Assembly (NCBI RefSeq): GCF_012524115.1
Contig: NZ_JAAZWB010000087.1
Coordinates: 186,001 to 250,000, forward strand
Length of the DNA: 64,000 nt
Reading direction: 5' to 3'
Origin: Bacillus sp. RO1
GTDB taxonomy: Bacteria; Bacillota; Bacilli; Bacillales; Bacillaceae_I
The notes beneath the pieces were generated by a model. It ran no database searches and had not been told where the DNA came from. It worked only from the letters and a program-made list of their open reading frames with translations. Positions within the stretch are counted from its first letter, which is position 1. Every line of letters starts with the position of its first letter. A program made the translations under genes and the position numbers. Shown here in pieces: positions 25,150 through 33,969 of the stretch.

Positions 25150-25869
25150 TTATTCACCTAAATCTACATTATGGTACACACGTTGCACGTCGTCGCAGTC
25201 TTCCAATGCATCGATCAGCTTTTCGAACTGCTCTTGCGCATCTCCTGGAAGCTCTACTTCGTTTTGTGCTAGCATCGTCAACTCGGCCACGGAGAATTCT
25301 TCTACTCCTGCACCCTTCAGCGCTGTTTGCACGGCATGGAATTGATCTGGCTCTGCGTAGACAATCACTGTTTCCTCTTCTTCCATGATGTCGCGTACGT
25401 CAAGGTCTGCTTCCATCAATACTTCAAGCACTTCGTCGGACGTTTTCCCTTCGAATGCAAAGACTGCTGTTGCGTCGAACATGTAAGCAACAGATCCACT
25501 TACACCCATATTTCCGCCATTTTTTCCGAATGCTGCACGTACCTCGGAAGCTGTACGGTTTACGTTGTTTGTCAACGTGTCCACAATTACCATCGATCCG
25601 TTTGGTCCGAACCCTTCGTAACGAAGCTCGTTATAGCTTTCTTCCCCGCCACCTTTTGCTTTGTCGATTGCGCGGTCGATGATGTTACGTGGTACGTTAT
25701 ATGTTTTCGCACGTTCAAGCACGAATTTTAACGCCATGTTGGATTCTGGATCTGGCTCGCCCTGCTTTGCTGCTACATAAATTTCAAGGGCAAATTTAGA
25801 ATAGACTCTACTCGTATTCTGATCCTTTGCCGCCTTTTTTTCCTTAATGTTGTTCCATTTACGACCCAT
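25150..25869 (-). CDS. YebC/PmpR family protein
   Basis: A 239-residue cytoplasmic protein of the YebC family. Typical blocks are [15 protein letters not shown] at the start, ALERAK-like [36 protein letters not shown], and the C-terminal [17 protein letters not shown]. The start MGRKWNNI groups it with the YeeI (YebC2) branch of bacilli rather than YrbC. The family was long annotated as transcription regulators, and YebC-type proteins are now also linked to translation through difficult sequences. Single gene. Confidence 0.92.
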   Translation of the reverse strand: MGRKWNNIKEKKAAKDQNTSRVYSKFALEIYVAAKQGEPDPESNMALKFVLERAKTYNVPRNIIDRAIDKAKGGGEESYNELRYEGFGPNGSMVIVDTLTNNVNRTASEVRAAFGKNGGNMGVSGSVAYMFDATAVFAFEGKTSDEVLEVLMEADLDVRDIMEEEETVIVYAEPDQFHAVQTALKGAGVEEFSVAELTMLAQNEVELPGDAQEQFEKLIDALEDCDDVQRVYHNVDLGE

Positions 25870-25921
25870 ATATATTCACTCTCTTTCAGAAATTAAAAGA
25901 TGTAACTTGTTCTATTATACA

Positions 25922-26806
25922 TCAACTTCCCAGAGGGTTTCGAGTGATTTCCTTATACATCTCCAGAAATCTGGTTGCCACCTTCGATAAATAGTATTTT
26001 TTCATCCAGGCAACCCCATATTGGGAGGACAGATCCTCATCCTCCACCAGATACGAGTGAACTTTTGCACCAGAAAAAATGGGCATCGCACTTTCTGGAA
26101 TCAAGGTTGCTCCAAAACCTTGTTGGACGAGACGAGCGAGCAGGGTTAAATCTGAACTTGCACACACAATATTTGGTTCATACCCTCTTTGTGCAAAAGA
26201 CTGAAGCGTATAATCATACAACCCTTGCCCCTTGGTGCTTGGCAGAACCAGCGATTGGCCAGCAATCTTTTCTAATGTCAATGATTCACTCCAAGCTTCT
26301 CGGCTGACAAAATAGAACGGTTCCCTCTTAAGCATAAAATGGGCAAATTCATCTGACTGAACGGGAAAACGAATGACCGCCAAGTCTATGGCTCGCTCAC
26401 GCAGGAGCTCAAATAGATGTCCTGACTCATTTTGATGGATTTCATAGGTTACCATAGGATACTTTTCTTTAAATGCGAATAGCAAATTGGATAGCGACAT
26501 TTCTGAAAGAGTGTTCACCCCTATTTTTAAAGAGCCCTTTAACCCTACTCCTACTTCCTTCACTTCCTCCATGCCCTCTTCCATCAATTTGGTGATTTGT
26601 ACAGCATGGTGATAGAGCTTTTCTCCCGCTTCTGTCAGCCGGAGCTTCTTTCCTTCACGGTGAACTAATCCTACTCCTAATTCCTCCTCCATCAGCTTTA
26701 ACTGTTGGCTTAATGGGGGCTGGGACATATGTAATTTCCGAGCAGCTTGTGAAATATTCTTCTCTTCTGCAATGACGGTAAAATAGCGCAATTGCCGAAT
26801 ATCCAT
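25922..26806 (-). CDS. LysR-type transcriptional regulator
   Basis: A 294-residue regulator. N-terminal winged helix DIRQLRYFTVIAEEKNISQA and LHMSQPPLSQQLKLMEEELG (residues 1-65), then a periplasmic-binding-like effector domain. ATG at 26806; an extension to 26866 lacks the LysR start. Divergent from the 26916 micro-protein and NCS2 permease genes, with a 109-bp gap holding three CATATG hexamers; by the usual LysR arrangement it probably controls those genes. Effector unknown. Confidence 0.88.
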   Translation of the reverse strand: MDIRQLRYFTVIAEEKNISQAARKLHMSQPPLSQQLKLMEEELGVGLVHREGKKLRLTEAGEKLYHHAVQITKLMEEGMEEVKEVGVGLKGSLKIGVNTLSEMSLSNLLFAFKEKYPMVTYEIHQNESGHLFELLRERAIDLAVIRFPVQSDEFAHFMLKREPFYFVSREAWSESLTLEKIAGQSLVLPSTKGQGLYDYTLQSFAQRGYEPNIVCASSDLTLLARLVQQGFGATLIPESAMPIFSGAKVHSYLVEDEDLSSQYGVAWMKKYYLSKVATRFLEMYKEITRNPLGS

Positions 26807-26915
26807 CCAGATTTCATCTCCTATATGTTTTTCATATGATTTCACAACAAAACAAATATCATCCATATGGTTTTACATATGATACCATATATTTGGAGAG
26901 AGGCAGGAGAATAGA

Positions 26916-27074
26916 ATGAGAGCGATTCTGATTCTGATTATACTTAACTTAATAGTGATAATTGCTTTACTTATAGATGCAACATCAACTTCTGAAGGAA
27001 CTAGGGTCCATGTGAATCAACATTTTTATGCACACGCTGAACAACAAATGCAACTAAGAAAGGAACTTCTATGA
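26916..27074 (+). CDS. 52-residue membrane micro-protein coupled to the permease
   Basis: ATG at 26916 is five bases after AGGAGA. The product starts with a hydrophobic helix (AILILIILNLIVIIALLID, residues 3-21), followed by a short polar tail with two His (HVNQHFYAHAEQQMQLRK). Its TGA stop overlaps the ATG of the NCS2 permease (ATGA), so the two are translationally coupled. It might be a small accessory subunit of the permease, or just a leader that sets translation. Family not recognised. Confidence 0.6.
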   Translation: MRAILILIILNLIVIIALLIDATSTSEGTRVHVNQHFYAHAEQQMQLRKELL

Positions 27075-28375
27075 ATAAATTACTCTCATCGTTTACGATG
27101 TTTTCTTCCATACAATGGCTCTTTTTCATTTTCGCCAATACGGTTGTGGTTCCGCTATCGGTCGGGTCCGCTTTTGATGTGTCACCGGAAGCGAGCCGGA
27201 TGATGCTGAGTGCCTCCCTCCTCTTCACTGGGCTGGCATGCATCTTCCAAGGATGGATGGGTCACCGCTACCCGCTATTGGAGGGCCACTCTGGTTTATT
27301 GTGGGGCGTGATGCTGAATCTCGGACTCACTGCTTCTTCGTTAGGGATGAGTTTTACGGAAATTGGTGGGGGAGTTGCGACAGGACTGCTGCTTGCTGGT
27401 GGCTTTACAATGTTACTTGCAGTCTTTGGATGGACATCTGTACTGCCTAGGATTTTCACACCGATGGTCATGACGGTGTACCTTTTCCTATTAACCTTCC
27501 AATTGATGATGGTATTTTTCCAAGGGATGCTTGGTGTGACAGAGGATGGCGTGATGAATGTGCCTGTCAGCATCCTTTCAGTTGTTCTTGTTATTTTCGT
27601 AAGTATGTTGAAAATTAAGGCACCAAGGGTAATCGGGAATTTCGCAATTCTCATTGGGATTGTTGTTGGATGGATTATGTATGTCCTGCTGTTCCCGGGT
27701 GGTGGGCAGGAGGCGCCAGCTGCGGCTTTTGCATTTGATCTGTTCCCCCTTGGTGCCCCGAACCTTGAATACGGTATTATTGCGGTTGCATTTTTCGCCG
27801 GGGTGCTGAATATGAGTAACACGATTGCCTCCGTCCAGGCTGCAGCAGACCTGTATGGAGAGACCCCCAAGCCTGGTCAATTCAGGAATTCTTTCTTTTT
27901 TACCGGATTGTTTTCTGTGATTGCGTCCTTGTTCGGGCTCGTCCCATATACGCCTTTTACCTCGACGATTGGATTCTTACAGAGTACGAGGATATTAGAC
28001 AGGAAACCGTTTTTCATAGGGGGCCTCATGCTTGCCGCCATCGGGCTGGTGCCACCGTTGACATCGTTCTTAGTGACGATGCCAATGACTGTCGGGAATG
28101 CGGTGCTGTTTGTGGCTTACCTCCAGTTGTTCGGGACCGCGTATGGCAGTTTGCGAGGCGCTGTTTTTAATTCGGATACCATTTTCCGTTTGGCCGCGCC
28201 TGTATTATTGGGAGTGTGCTTGATGAATACTTCGCCGGCTGTGTTCGGTCCGTTGCCAGTGCTCTTGCAACCGTTCTTAGCGAATGGATTAATCATGGGT
28301 GTGTTGCTTTCGATTGTATTGGAGAAGGTGACGAATTGGGGACAGTTTGAGGATAAGGTGGTGGAGCATAGCTGA
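27071..28375 (+). CDS. NCS2-family nucleobase:cation symporter
   Basis: An integral membrane transporter (434 residues, about 12-14 helices) of the uracil/xanthine permease family, taking up a purine or pyrimidine base with a cation. Typical positions include LEGHSGLLWGV, GFTMLLAVFGW and NTIASVQAAADLYGE, the latter near substrate-binding residues. It resembles the uncharacterised Bacillus YwdJ branch more than PbuX or PyrP. ATG at 27071 overlaps the stop of the micro-protein. No PRPP-, guanine- or xanthine-type riboswitch is seen upstream. The substrate is unknown. Confidence 0.85.
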   Translation: MNKLLSSFTMFSSIQWLFFIFANTVVVPLSVGSAFDVSPEASRMMLSASLLFTGLACIFQGWMGHRYPLLEGHSGLLWGVMLNLGLTASSLGMSFTEIGGGVATGLLLAGGFTMLLAVFGWTSVLPRIFTPMVMTVYLFLLTFQLMMVFFQGMLGVTEDGVMNVPVSILSVVLVIFVSMLKIKAPRVIGNFAILIGIVVGWIMYVLLFPGGGQEAPAAAFAFDLFPLGAPNLEYGIIAVAFFAGVLNMSNTIASVQAAADLYGETPKPGQFRNSFFFTGLFSVIASLFGLVPYTPFTSTIGFLQSTRILDRKPFFIGGLMLAAIGLVPPLTSFLVTMPMTVGNAVLFVAYLQLFGTAYGSLRGAVFNSDTIFRLAAPVLLGVCLMNTSPAVFGPLPVLLQPFLANGLIMGVLLSIVLEKVTNWGQFEDKVVEHS

Positions 28376-28404
28376 TCCTAGTGTGGATTGGCTATGCTTT
28401 TTTT
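28366..28404 (+). terminator. Terminator after the NCS2 permease gene
   Basis: AGCATAGC (28366-28373, overlapping the stop) pairs with GCTATGCT (28391-28398), then seven T. Confidence 0.8.
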
Positions 28405-28416
28405 AATGTTATAAAA

Positions 28417-29460
28417 CTATTTTTTTGACAGATTCTCCATCAAATATTCTGCATCTCTTCCCACTCCATAAAGCAACCCAGAACCCCTTGTGTATTGCCA
28501 TGGCAGGCCTAAAAAGTACAACCCTCTGACTTTCGTGATTCCCCTTTTATGATTCGGCTTGCCATCTGCACCAAGGACTCCTTCTATATTGATCCAGTCA
28601 TAGGCGGGAATGAATCCTGTGGACCATATGATACTATCAAAGTCCTGGTGGGTATCATCAGAAAAGGTAACTGTGCTTCCAAAAACCTTGATGACACGCG
28701 GTTTCAGTTTTACTTTTCCTCTGTTCAGGTATGCTTTTAGCTCTTTTCCAAAAATGGGATCCGGTTGTTTTCGAAACCACTTACCTTTAGAAGTATCTAC
28801 CCCTGCAAATAACAGCCCCAAAGTCTCCAGCCAATTAAAAATGCTTCTGCCCAAAATCCTGAGAGGCAAAAATTTAAAACGATGACTGACAGCAATCGTG
28901 ACCTGTTTCTCTCCCGCTAATTCCACTGCAATTTGAGCACCTGAATTGCCCCCACCCACCACCAGGACGGAATCTCCCATAATATCCTGTGGTGAATTGT
29001 ATCGTGAGGAGTGAAGCTGAAAAGGCTGATTATCTGGTGATTCGACAACTTGAGGTATGTATGGTTTTTGAAAGGAGCCTGTAGCCACAATCACCGTTCC
29101 TGCAGTGAATTCTCCTTGATTGGTGATCATATGAAATGTTTCATTCTTTTTAGTTAGCGATTGAACTTGTACGTTACTTTTTACAGGAAGCTTAAAATGA
29201 CTTGCATACTGCAGGAAATATTCGGCTATTTCATCTTTTGCGGGAAATCCCTCTGGCTCCCCTGACAGTGGCAATCCAGGAAGAGAGTTGTATCTGCGCG
29301 GCGTGAATAAAACCAGGGATTGATACCTTTTTCGCCAAGAATCTCCTACCTTTTCACTGCCGTCCAGGATAACAAATGGAAGCCCTTCTTTTTTTAAGTA
29401 ATAACCCATTGATAGTCCCGCTTGACCTGCCCCAATAATAACAACCTCATATGACTCCAT
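28417..29460 (-). CDS. Flavin-containing monooxygenase-like NAD(P)/FAD oxidoreductase
   Basis: A 347-residue flavoprotein of the CzcO/flavin-monooxygenase type. N-terminal FAD motif VVIIGAGQAGLSMGYYL, NADPH motif VLVVGGGNSGAQIAVEL (about residue 165), and ATGSFQKPYIP near the FAD. ATG at 29460 is eight bases after GGAGG; an extension to 29484 overlaps the ribosome binding site. An operator-like palindrome lies just upstream (29484-29501). Substrate unknown. Confidence 0.88.
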   Translation of the reverse strand: MESYEVVIIGAGQAGLSMGYYLKKEGLPFVILDGSEKVGDSWRKRYQSLVLFTPRRYNSLPGLPLSGEPEGFPAKDEIAEYFLQYASHFKLPVKSNVQVQSLTKKNETFHMITNQGEFTAGTVIVATGSFQKPYIPQVVESPDNQPFQLHSSRYNSPQDIMGDSVLVVGGGNSGAQIAVELAGEKQVTIAVSHRFKFLPLRILGRSIFNWLETLGLLFAGVDTSKGKWFRKQPDPIFGKELKAYLNRGKVKLKPRVIKVFGSTVTFSDDTHQDFDSIIWSTGFIPAYDWINIEGVLGADGKPNHKRGITKVRGLYFLGLPWQYTRGSGLLYGVGRDAEYLMENLSKK

Positions 29461-29483
29461 TCTGCCATCCTCCCTCAAAAACA

Positions 29484-29501
29484 TTCAAATGTTCATTTGA
29501 A
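29484..29501. promoter_or_regulatory. ArsR/SmtB-like operator before the flavoprotein gene
   Basis: TTCAAAT-GTTC-ATTTGAA, a perfect 7-bp inverted repeat with a 4-base centre, flanked by AT-rich sequence including TATAAT-like elements. It resembles operators of ArsR/SmtB repressors (ATTTGAA half-sites). It lies about 24-41 bases before the start codon, a position suited to repression. Confidence 0.5.
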
Positions 29502-29609
29502 TATAATTATATTATATAGGAAACAAATGTAAATGGGTTATGAAAAAATGTTTCCCTCCAGCTTTACAGTGGTAAGATAATAATCATGACGAAAACGGAG
29601 GAGCATACC

Positions 29610-30116
29610 ATGCGCCACATACAATTCAAATACGAAGTCACAAGACACGCTTTATCTGCACTGGTTAATCATTATAAACCTTGGCGCTTCGGGAGAATCC
29701 TTTTTTATGTAGGGGCTTTAATTTTTAGCATTTATTCCTTTCTTGATTTGCTTAAGATGTACGGTGAGGTACCTACTGAAATATTTGTCATGTCCGCCGT
29801 TATGGCATTTCTTGTTCCGTTGGTGATTGCGTTCCTTTTAATAAAGGTCATCACTTTTTTTGCGGGAGTCATTTTAGTTAGGAGGCCCATTTGGGATGAG
29901 GAGATGGTTGTGCAGTACCAGGAGGGGGATGATTTCTTCCTTGCAGGTGATGCAAAATTCCACTTTGACAACCGTTCGAAAATGATAGAAACCAAGGATT
30001 ACTACATCTTTAACAGAGGAAAGCAGTTACTGAACGGGATCGCGATTCCCAAGTTGTCCTCGCTTGATGAAGGGTATGAGGAGAGAGTCGAGTTTCTGAT
30101 TAAGAGAGTAAAATGA
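29610..30116 (+). CDS. YcxB-like membrane protein
   Basis: A 168-residue protein with two hydrophobic helices (about 30-50 and 65-95, flanking a short charged loop) and a C-terminal soluble domain whose pattern (FDNRSKMIETKDYYIFNRGK) resembles the YcxB-like PH-type domain. ATG at 29610 is eight bases after GGAGG; the ATG at 29586 is upstream of this site. Divergent from the flavoprotein gene. Function unknown. Confidence 0.65.
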   Translation: MRHIQFKYEVTRHALSALVNHYKPWRFGRILFYVGALIFSIYSFLDLLKMYGEVPTEIFVMSAVMAFLVPLVIAFLLIKVITFFAGVILVRRPIWDEEMVVQYQEGDDFFLAGDAKFHFDNRSKMIETKDYYIFNRGKQLLNGIAIPKLSSLDEGYEERVEFLIKRVK

Positions 30117-30118
30117 GC

Positions 30119-30152
30119 AAGAAGCCTTTCAGGTAAGTGGAAAGGCTTCTAT
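30119..30152 (+). terminator. Terminator after the YcxB-like gene
   Basis: GAAGCCTTTC (30121-30130) pairs with GAAAGGCTTC (30140-30149), loop of nine, moderate T-run. Confidence 0.75.
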
Positions 30153-30257
30153 CTTGATGTCTTTTTTGGAAGTGGTTTTGGGTAACTAGGTTTGATTTTA
30201 AGGTAACAGATTATTTTTCAGGACCCGCTCCAACTGATTGAATCGTGAAAAAGTGAA

Positions 30258-30370
30258 TATCCATTGTAAATTCGTTTTATCCATTGTAAAACCAATATAT
30301 CAATTGTAAAAAGACAATATCCATCGTAAAGGCCTATATATCCATTGTAAAAATAATATATCCATTTTTA
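30258..30370. repeat. 20-21-bp tandem repeats, TATCCATTGTAAA family
   Basis: Six units at 30258, 30278, 30298, 30318, 30339 and 30359. Core TATCCATTGTAAA (variants TATCAATTG, TATCCATCG), followed by 6-8 variable bases. Lies between the convergent YcxB-like and VOC genes. Confidence 0.85.
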
Positions 30371-30417
30371 TGATTTCATGTCCCCACTATGACCACGACG
30401 AAAGGATCCTCTACTAC

Positions 30418-30798
30418 TTAATTATCCTCCCTCGTCACCGGCTCCTCCTCAAAATAGCAAACTCCGAGAATATGCCCGTCCGGATCCTTAAATTCGAACG
30501 ACAGAACTGTCCCGTAATCCATCACATCTTCTACCTGAACACCACTCTCCACCAGTTTCTGATGTGCAGCATTAATGTCCGCAGAATAAAAGTTCAATAA
30601 ACAATGGGATCCTGGTGTCACTTCCTCCGCCCCCACAAGTGTCAGTGGTGTCTCCCCCATCTCGATTGCTGCATAGCCGTTCTCCACATCATGCCACCTG
30701 ACCGAAAAACCGAGTACATCTGTGTACCATCCAATCGATTTCTCCATATCAGTTACCTCAAGGAATACCGTATCTATTCTATTAAACAGCTTGCTCAT
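30418..30798 (-). CDS. VOC family protein (glyoxalase/bleomycin-resistance fold), copy 1
   Basis: A 126-residue vicinal-oxygen-chelate protein. It has the two beta-alpha-beta-beta-beta modules: IDTVFLEVTDMEKSIGWYTD and HCLLNFYSADINAAHQKL, ending FKDPDGHILGVCYFEEE. Its ATG at 30798 overlaps the stop of the peptidase gene (ATGA), so it is translationally coupled as the last gene of the operon. It is very similar to the VOC gene at 32376-32732 (about four in five residues). The enzymatic or binding role is unknown. Confidence 0.88.
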   Translation of the reverse strand: MSKLFNRIDTVFLEVTDMEKSIGWYTDVLGFSVRWHDVENGYAAIEMGETPLTLVGAEEVTPGSHCLLNFYSADINAAHQKLVESGVQVEDVMDYGTVLSFEFKDPDGHILGVCYFEEEPVTREDN

Positions 30799-32336
30799 TT
30801 CATTTCCCCCTTTCCAAGAGCTCTCTTCAAATAACGAAACGTGAACTCCTCGCCACAAAGTCGACTCACCCGCTCCTGCCATGTATATAACTGGTTTGGT
30901 TCCATATATTTTTCCACAAGCTCCCGGAAAACCTCTCTCTTCCCATAAGGGCTGTTTATCTTGAATGTATGTAAGATCATCTCCCTGATTGCAAGTGCAA
31001 AATTATAATCCTGGAAAAATGCCGGGTTCTCCATGTAAAACATTTCACTCGCAGGATGGAATGCCTCTCCCTCTGCACCAAATACATCTTTATAACACTC
31101 GTCTGCAATTACTTGCATATCGCGTTCAGGATTAGTATAAAGTTCGTACTCTACTAAACTATAAAAGAAATTCATTTTCACCATTTTTATATCCATTAGT
31201 TCTTTTTGTTCCAATAACTGATTCACCGTGGTTTCGTCCAGTTTAAAATGTTCTAACAAAAATTTTTTATCCGTCGCAATGGTTTGAAACAACTCTGCAA
31301 CACCCTCTGCTGCGATGGAAGAATAAAAACGGTAAAGCTCCGGGTACTGATAAGAGCTATACACCCCGTCAATCGCATGTCCTAATTCATGAAGGCCAGA
31401 TACATAAACCGAATAGGCATCACGCTTATTTATCACTAGCTTGATATCAGTTGGGTGAATGTTGATACAGAAGCCACCATATGGGATCTCCAAACATTCC
31501 ACCCTTAAAGGTAAATCATCCACTGACAATCCAAAACTATTCAAGGCCCCAGTAAACACTTCCTTGATTCGTTCTGCTTTAAACAAACCTGCCTTTGAGC
31601 TTTCCTGATAATTAAATGCCGCAAAATACTGATCATAATGGTGTAAATCCTTATAACCGAATTTTTCTCTAATCCGTTTATCCCAGTATTCTGAACGATG
31701 TCGAGCATTCTTTAATAGCTCTCGCATTTCAACCATATAGCCATCCATGTCCATTTCTTGAAGGCTGCACCGGAAATGATAATAGTTCTGGTATCCAAGT
31801 TCCATTGCTAGTTTGTTTCGGGTTTGAACAAGCTCTCTAAACAGGGCTTCGTTTCTCGCACCAACTTTCTTCGCTTCCTCAAAAAGTCTTTTACGAAGCT
31901 CACGATCCGGATTCTCCATGATAGTGGAATGAACGGAACCAAGGTTATATTCTTTTCCTTCCACAGTAAATGAGCTTTCTAGAAGTTCAGATTGAAGCTT
32001 CTGTTGCAAGGCTACCAATTCACCCTGACTATCCAATGACTCCTGCCTCATTTTGAACAAAAAGACTTCCAATCGTCGTTTCCAGATTGGATCTTTTTCA
32101 AAAGTTTTTGTCTTGCGGGCCAGTTCCATTGCGATTGATACATTTGCCATGAGACTATGCTTAATACTAATTATTTCTCGCAGTCTCTCACTTTGAATTC
32201 CTTCCGCATACGTTGAATAATACAGGCGACCTTCTTCCTGATACAACAGGTCCAACTGCTCTATCGCTGCTGTATATGCTTGTTTCCACTCTTCTATGTC
32301 TGTTATATCCCGTAAGGTGTCTAGTCCAAAGTACAT
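30795..32336 (-). CDS. M3-like zinc oligopeptidase
   Basis: A 513-residue metallopeptidase probably cleaving short peptides in the cytoplasm. The zinc site is HELGHAIDG (about residues 338-346) with the likely third ligand Glu about 25 residues later in AAEGVAEL. Shorter than typical oligoendopeptidase F (about 600), so it belongs to a compact branch of the M3/M2 clan. ATG at 32336 after GGTGGG. Third gene of an operon GNAT-VOC-peptidase-VOC. No signal peptide. Confidence 0.82.
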   Translation of the reverse strand: MYFGLDTLRDITDIEEWKQAYTAAIEQLDLLYQEEGRLYYSTYAEGIQSERLREIISIKHSLMANVSIAMELARKTKTFEKDPIWKRRLEVFLFKMRQESLDSQGELVALQQKLQSELLESSFTVEGKEYNLGSVHSTIMENPDRELRKRLFEEAKKVGARNEALFRELVQTRNKLAMELGYQNYYHFRCSLQEMDMDGYMVEMRELLKNARHRSEYWDKRIREKFGYKDLHHYDQYFAAFNYQESSKAGLFKAERIKEVFTGALNSFGLSVDDLPLRVECLEIPYGGFCINIHPTDIKLVINKRDAYSVYVSGLHELGHAIDGVYSSYQYPELYRFYSSIAAEGVAELFQTIATDKKFLLEHFKLDETTVNQLLEQKELMDIKMVKMNFFYSLVEYELYTNPERDMQVIADECYKDVFGAEGEAFHPASEMFYMENPAFFQDYNFALAIREMILHTFKINSPYGKREVFRELVEKYMEPNQLYTWQERVSRLCGEEFTFRYLKRALGKGEMK

Positions 32337-32375
32337 TACTTCCCACCGCCTTCATTCTCAAAAAAACCAGCTGTT

Positions 32376-32732
32376 TTATTCCTCAAAATAACATACCCCT
32401 AAAATATGCCCGTCCGGATCCTTAAATTCAAACGACAGAACCGCCCCGTAATCTATAACATCCTCTACCAAAGCACCGTTCTCCCTCAGTTTCTGATGTG
32501 CAGCATTAATATCAGAAGAATAGAAGTTCAATAAACAATGGGAGGCTGGTGTCACACTTCCCGCTCCCACAAGTGTCATAGGTGTCTCCCCTATCTCTAT
32601 AGCCGCATATCCGTTTTCTTCGTCATGCCACCTAACAGAAAAGCCGAGTACCTCAGTGTACCAATTGATGGACCTAGGCATGTCAGTAACCTCTAGAAAT
32701 ACGGTATCAATTCTTTTGAAAAGTCCACTCAT
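32376..32732 (-). CDS. VOC family protein, copy 2
   Basis: A 118-residue paralogue of the protein at 30418-30798, sharing long identical runs such as VLGFSVRWHD and SFEFKDPDGHILGVCYFEE. It lacks the short C-terminal tail of copy 1. Its start overlaps the end of the upstream GNAT gene by 26 bases, so it is translated from within that transcript; 39 bases follow before the peptidase gene. Role unknown. Confidence 0.88.
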   Translation of the reverse strand: MSGLFKRIDTVFLEVTDMPRSINWYTEVLGFSVRWHDEENGYAAIEIGETPMTLVGAGSVTPASHCLLNFYSSDINAAHQKLRENGALVEDVIDYGAVLSFEFKDPDGHILGVCYFEE

Positions 32733-33285
32733 GGAAACCGCTCCTCCCCATAAATTCTTCGTAAATCAGACCGAACAACAACACATCATGGTATTTTCCG
32801 TCCGTGTACACCATATTCCGCAGTCGTCCCTCCTCCACGAATCCAAGACGTTCATGCAGCTTAATGGAACCCTCGTTAAAAGCATATACGTGGGCATTTA
32901 CCTTCTGATACCTTAGTTCGCCAAAAAAGTAGCGAAGAACAATCCTAATGGCATCACTCGCATACCCTTTCTTCCAGTGTTCACGAAAAATACTGACGCC
33001 GTAGTTAAACGTGCCATTTTGAGGGTCGCAATTATTTGTGCTGATACTACCAACAAGCTCACCGTCTGAATTCTGAATCGCAAGCCTAAAGTTATGGCCA
33101 TCCCAACCTTTTTCTGATTCTCGCTCCGTCCATTTCTTGGTGCCATCTTGCGTTCTTGGCCCATAGATGGCATCATTTAATCTGGCAATCTCAGAATCCA
33201 TTCCGTCTTGGTGGAATTTCTCCCAATCAGTAGGCTGAATCGGTCGCAAGTGTACCGCTGCACCTTCCCATATATGAAAAGACAT
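32707..33285 (-). CDS. GNAT family N-acetyltransferase
   Basis: A 192-residue acetyltransferase of the Acetyltransf_3 type, with VHLRPIQPTDWEKF near the start, motif A SIFREHWKKGYASDAIRIVL, and NEGSIKLHERLGFVEEGRLR. First gene of the operon leading to VOC, peptidase and second VOC. Overlaps the next gene by 26 bases. Substrate unknown. Confidence 0.85.
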   Translation of the reverse strand: MSFHIWEGAAVHLRPIQPTDWEKFHQDGMDSEIARLNDAIYGPRTQDGTKKWTERESEKGWDGHNFRLAIQNSDGELVGSISTNNCDPQNGTFNYGVSIFREHWKKGYASDAIRIVLRYFFGELRYQKVNAHVYAFNEGSIKLHERLGFVEEGRLRNMVYTDGKYHDVLLFGLIYEEFMGRSGFHEWTFQKN

Positions 33286-33308
33286 ATTTCTTTTCCCCCA
33301 TTACACTT

Positions 33309-33968
33309 TTATCGTCGATATAACACTAAATACTCTTCCAAATCCTCCAAGCTATTGATCTTTGGGATATCCTCCTCCTGCAGTTGAAGAGTCCGGTTCT
33401 TATAGCTGATGCCAAAATGATGGAGGGGAACTCCTTTTTCTTTTAGTGCTTGTAAAAGAAAAAAGGCGCGTTCGATTTCCTTCTCGTTGTTCGAAGTGTC
33501 CACTCTTATCTGATCTAAGGATATGCCCACTTGAACCGTTGTGTATTCTTTGTAGTCAGGAATTGGGTACACTTCCTTGTAATTTTCATGAGGAAGGATA
33601 TCCACTCCGTAATTGAAGTTATCGGGAAAAGCCTTTTCGATCAATGGACCTATTTCTTCTTTTGCCGCAGCACCCCAAATTTCAGAAGTGTACCCATCTT
33701 CCGTCTCCCCTGTATACCGATTCTGCCCCACATAAAACAAAAGATCTGGTTCGTCTTTTGCATAGGCATAAGCGTTATATTTTCTCGTATTGAAAAAATC
33801 AAACGAGATCTCCTCAATCACAAAATCCTTCCCATACTTTTCTTCCAGATAGACTTCAAATGCCTGTTTGTTCGTCCAAAGCCCCAAAGGCGACCCCAAA
33901 AAAACAAAAGACAGGAGCAGGACCAAAATGATCCCCCCTGACCCCCACCACAAATATTTCCGCTTCAG
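33309..33968 (-). CDS. Membrane-anchored protein, unknown, probable CTG start
   Basis: A 219-residue protein with one N-terminal hydrophobic helix (about residues 6-27) and a soluble domain of about 190 residues, rich in aromatic and acidic residues; no family recognised. The best start is CTG at 33968: GGAGG (33981-33977) lies exactly eight bases upstream, and CTG-AAG-CGG-AAA gives a basic start to the helix. The later TTG at 33953 has no ribosome binding site and would drop that positive charge. It begins one base after the stop of the upstream GNAT gene. Confidence 0.6.
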   Translation of the reverse strand: MKRKYLWWGSGGIILVLLLSFVFLGSPLGLWTNKQAFEVYLEEKYGKDFVIEEISFDFFNTRKYNAYAYAKDEPDLLFYVGQNRYTGETEDGYTSEIWGAAAKEEIGPLIEKAFPDNFNYGVDILPHENYKEVYPIPDYKEYTTVQVGISLDQIRVDTSNNEKEIERAFFLLQALKEKGVPLHHFGISYKNRTLQLQEEDIPKINSLEDLEEYLVLYRR

Positions 33969-33969
33969 C

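Noticed and set aside
26867-26915. Purine riboswitch before the NCS2 permease
   Set aside because: The gap to the LysR gene is too short and lacks the conserved purine aptamer blocks.
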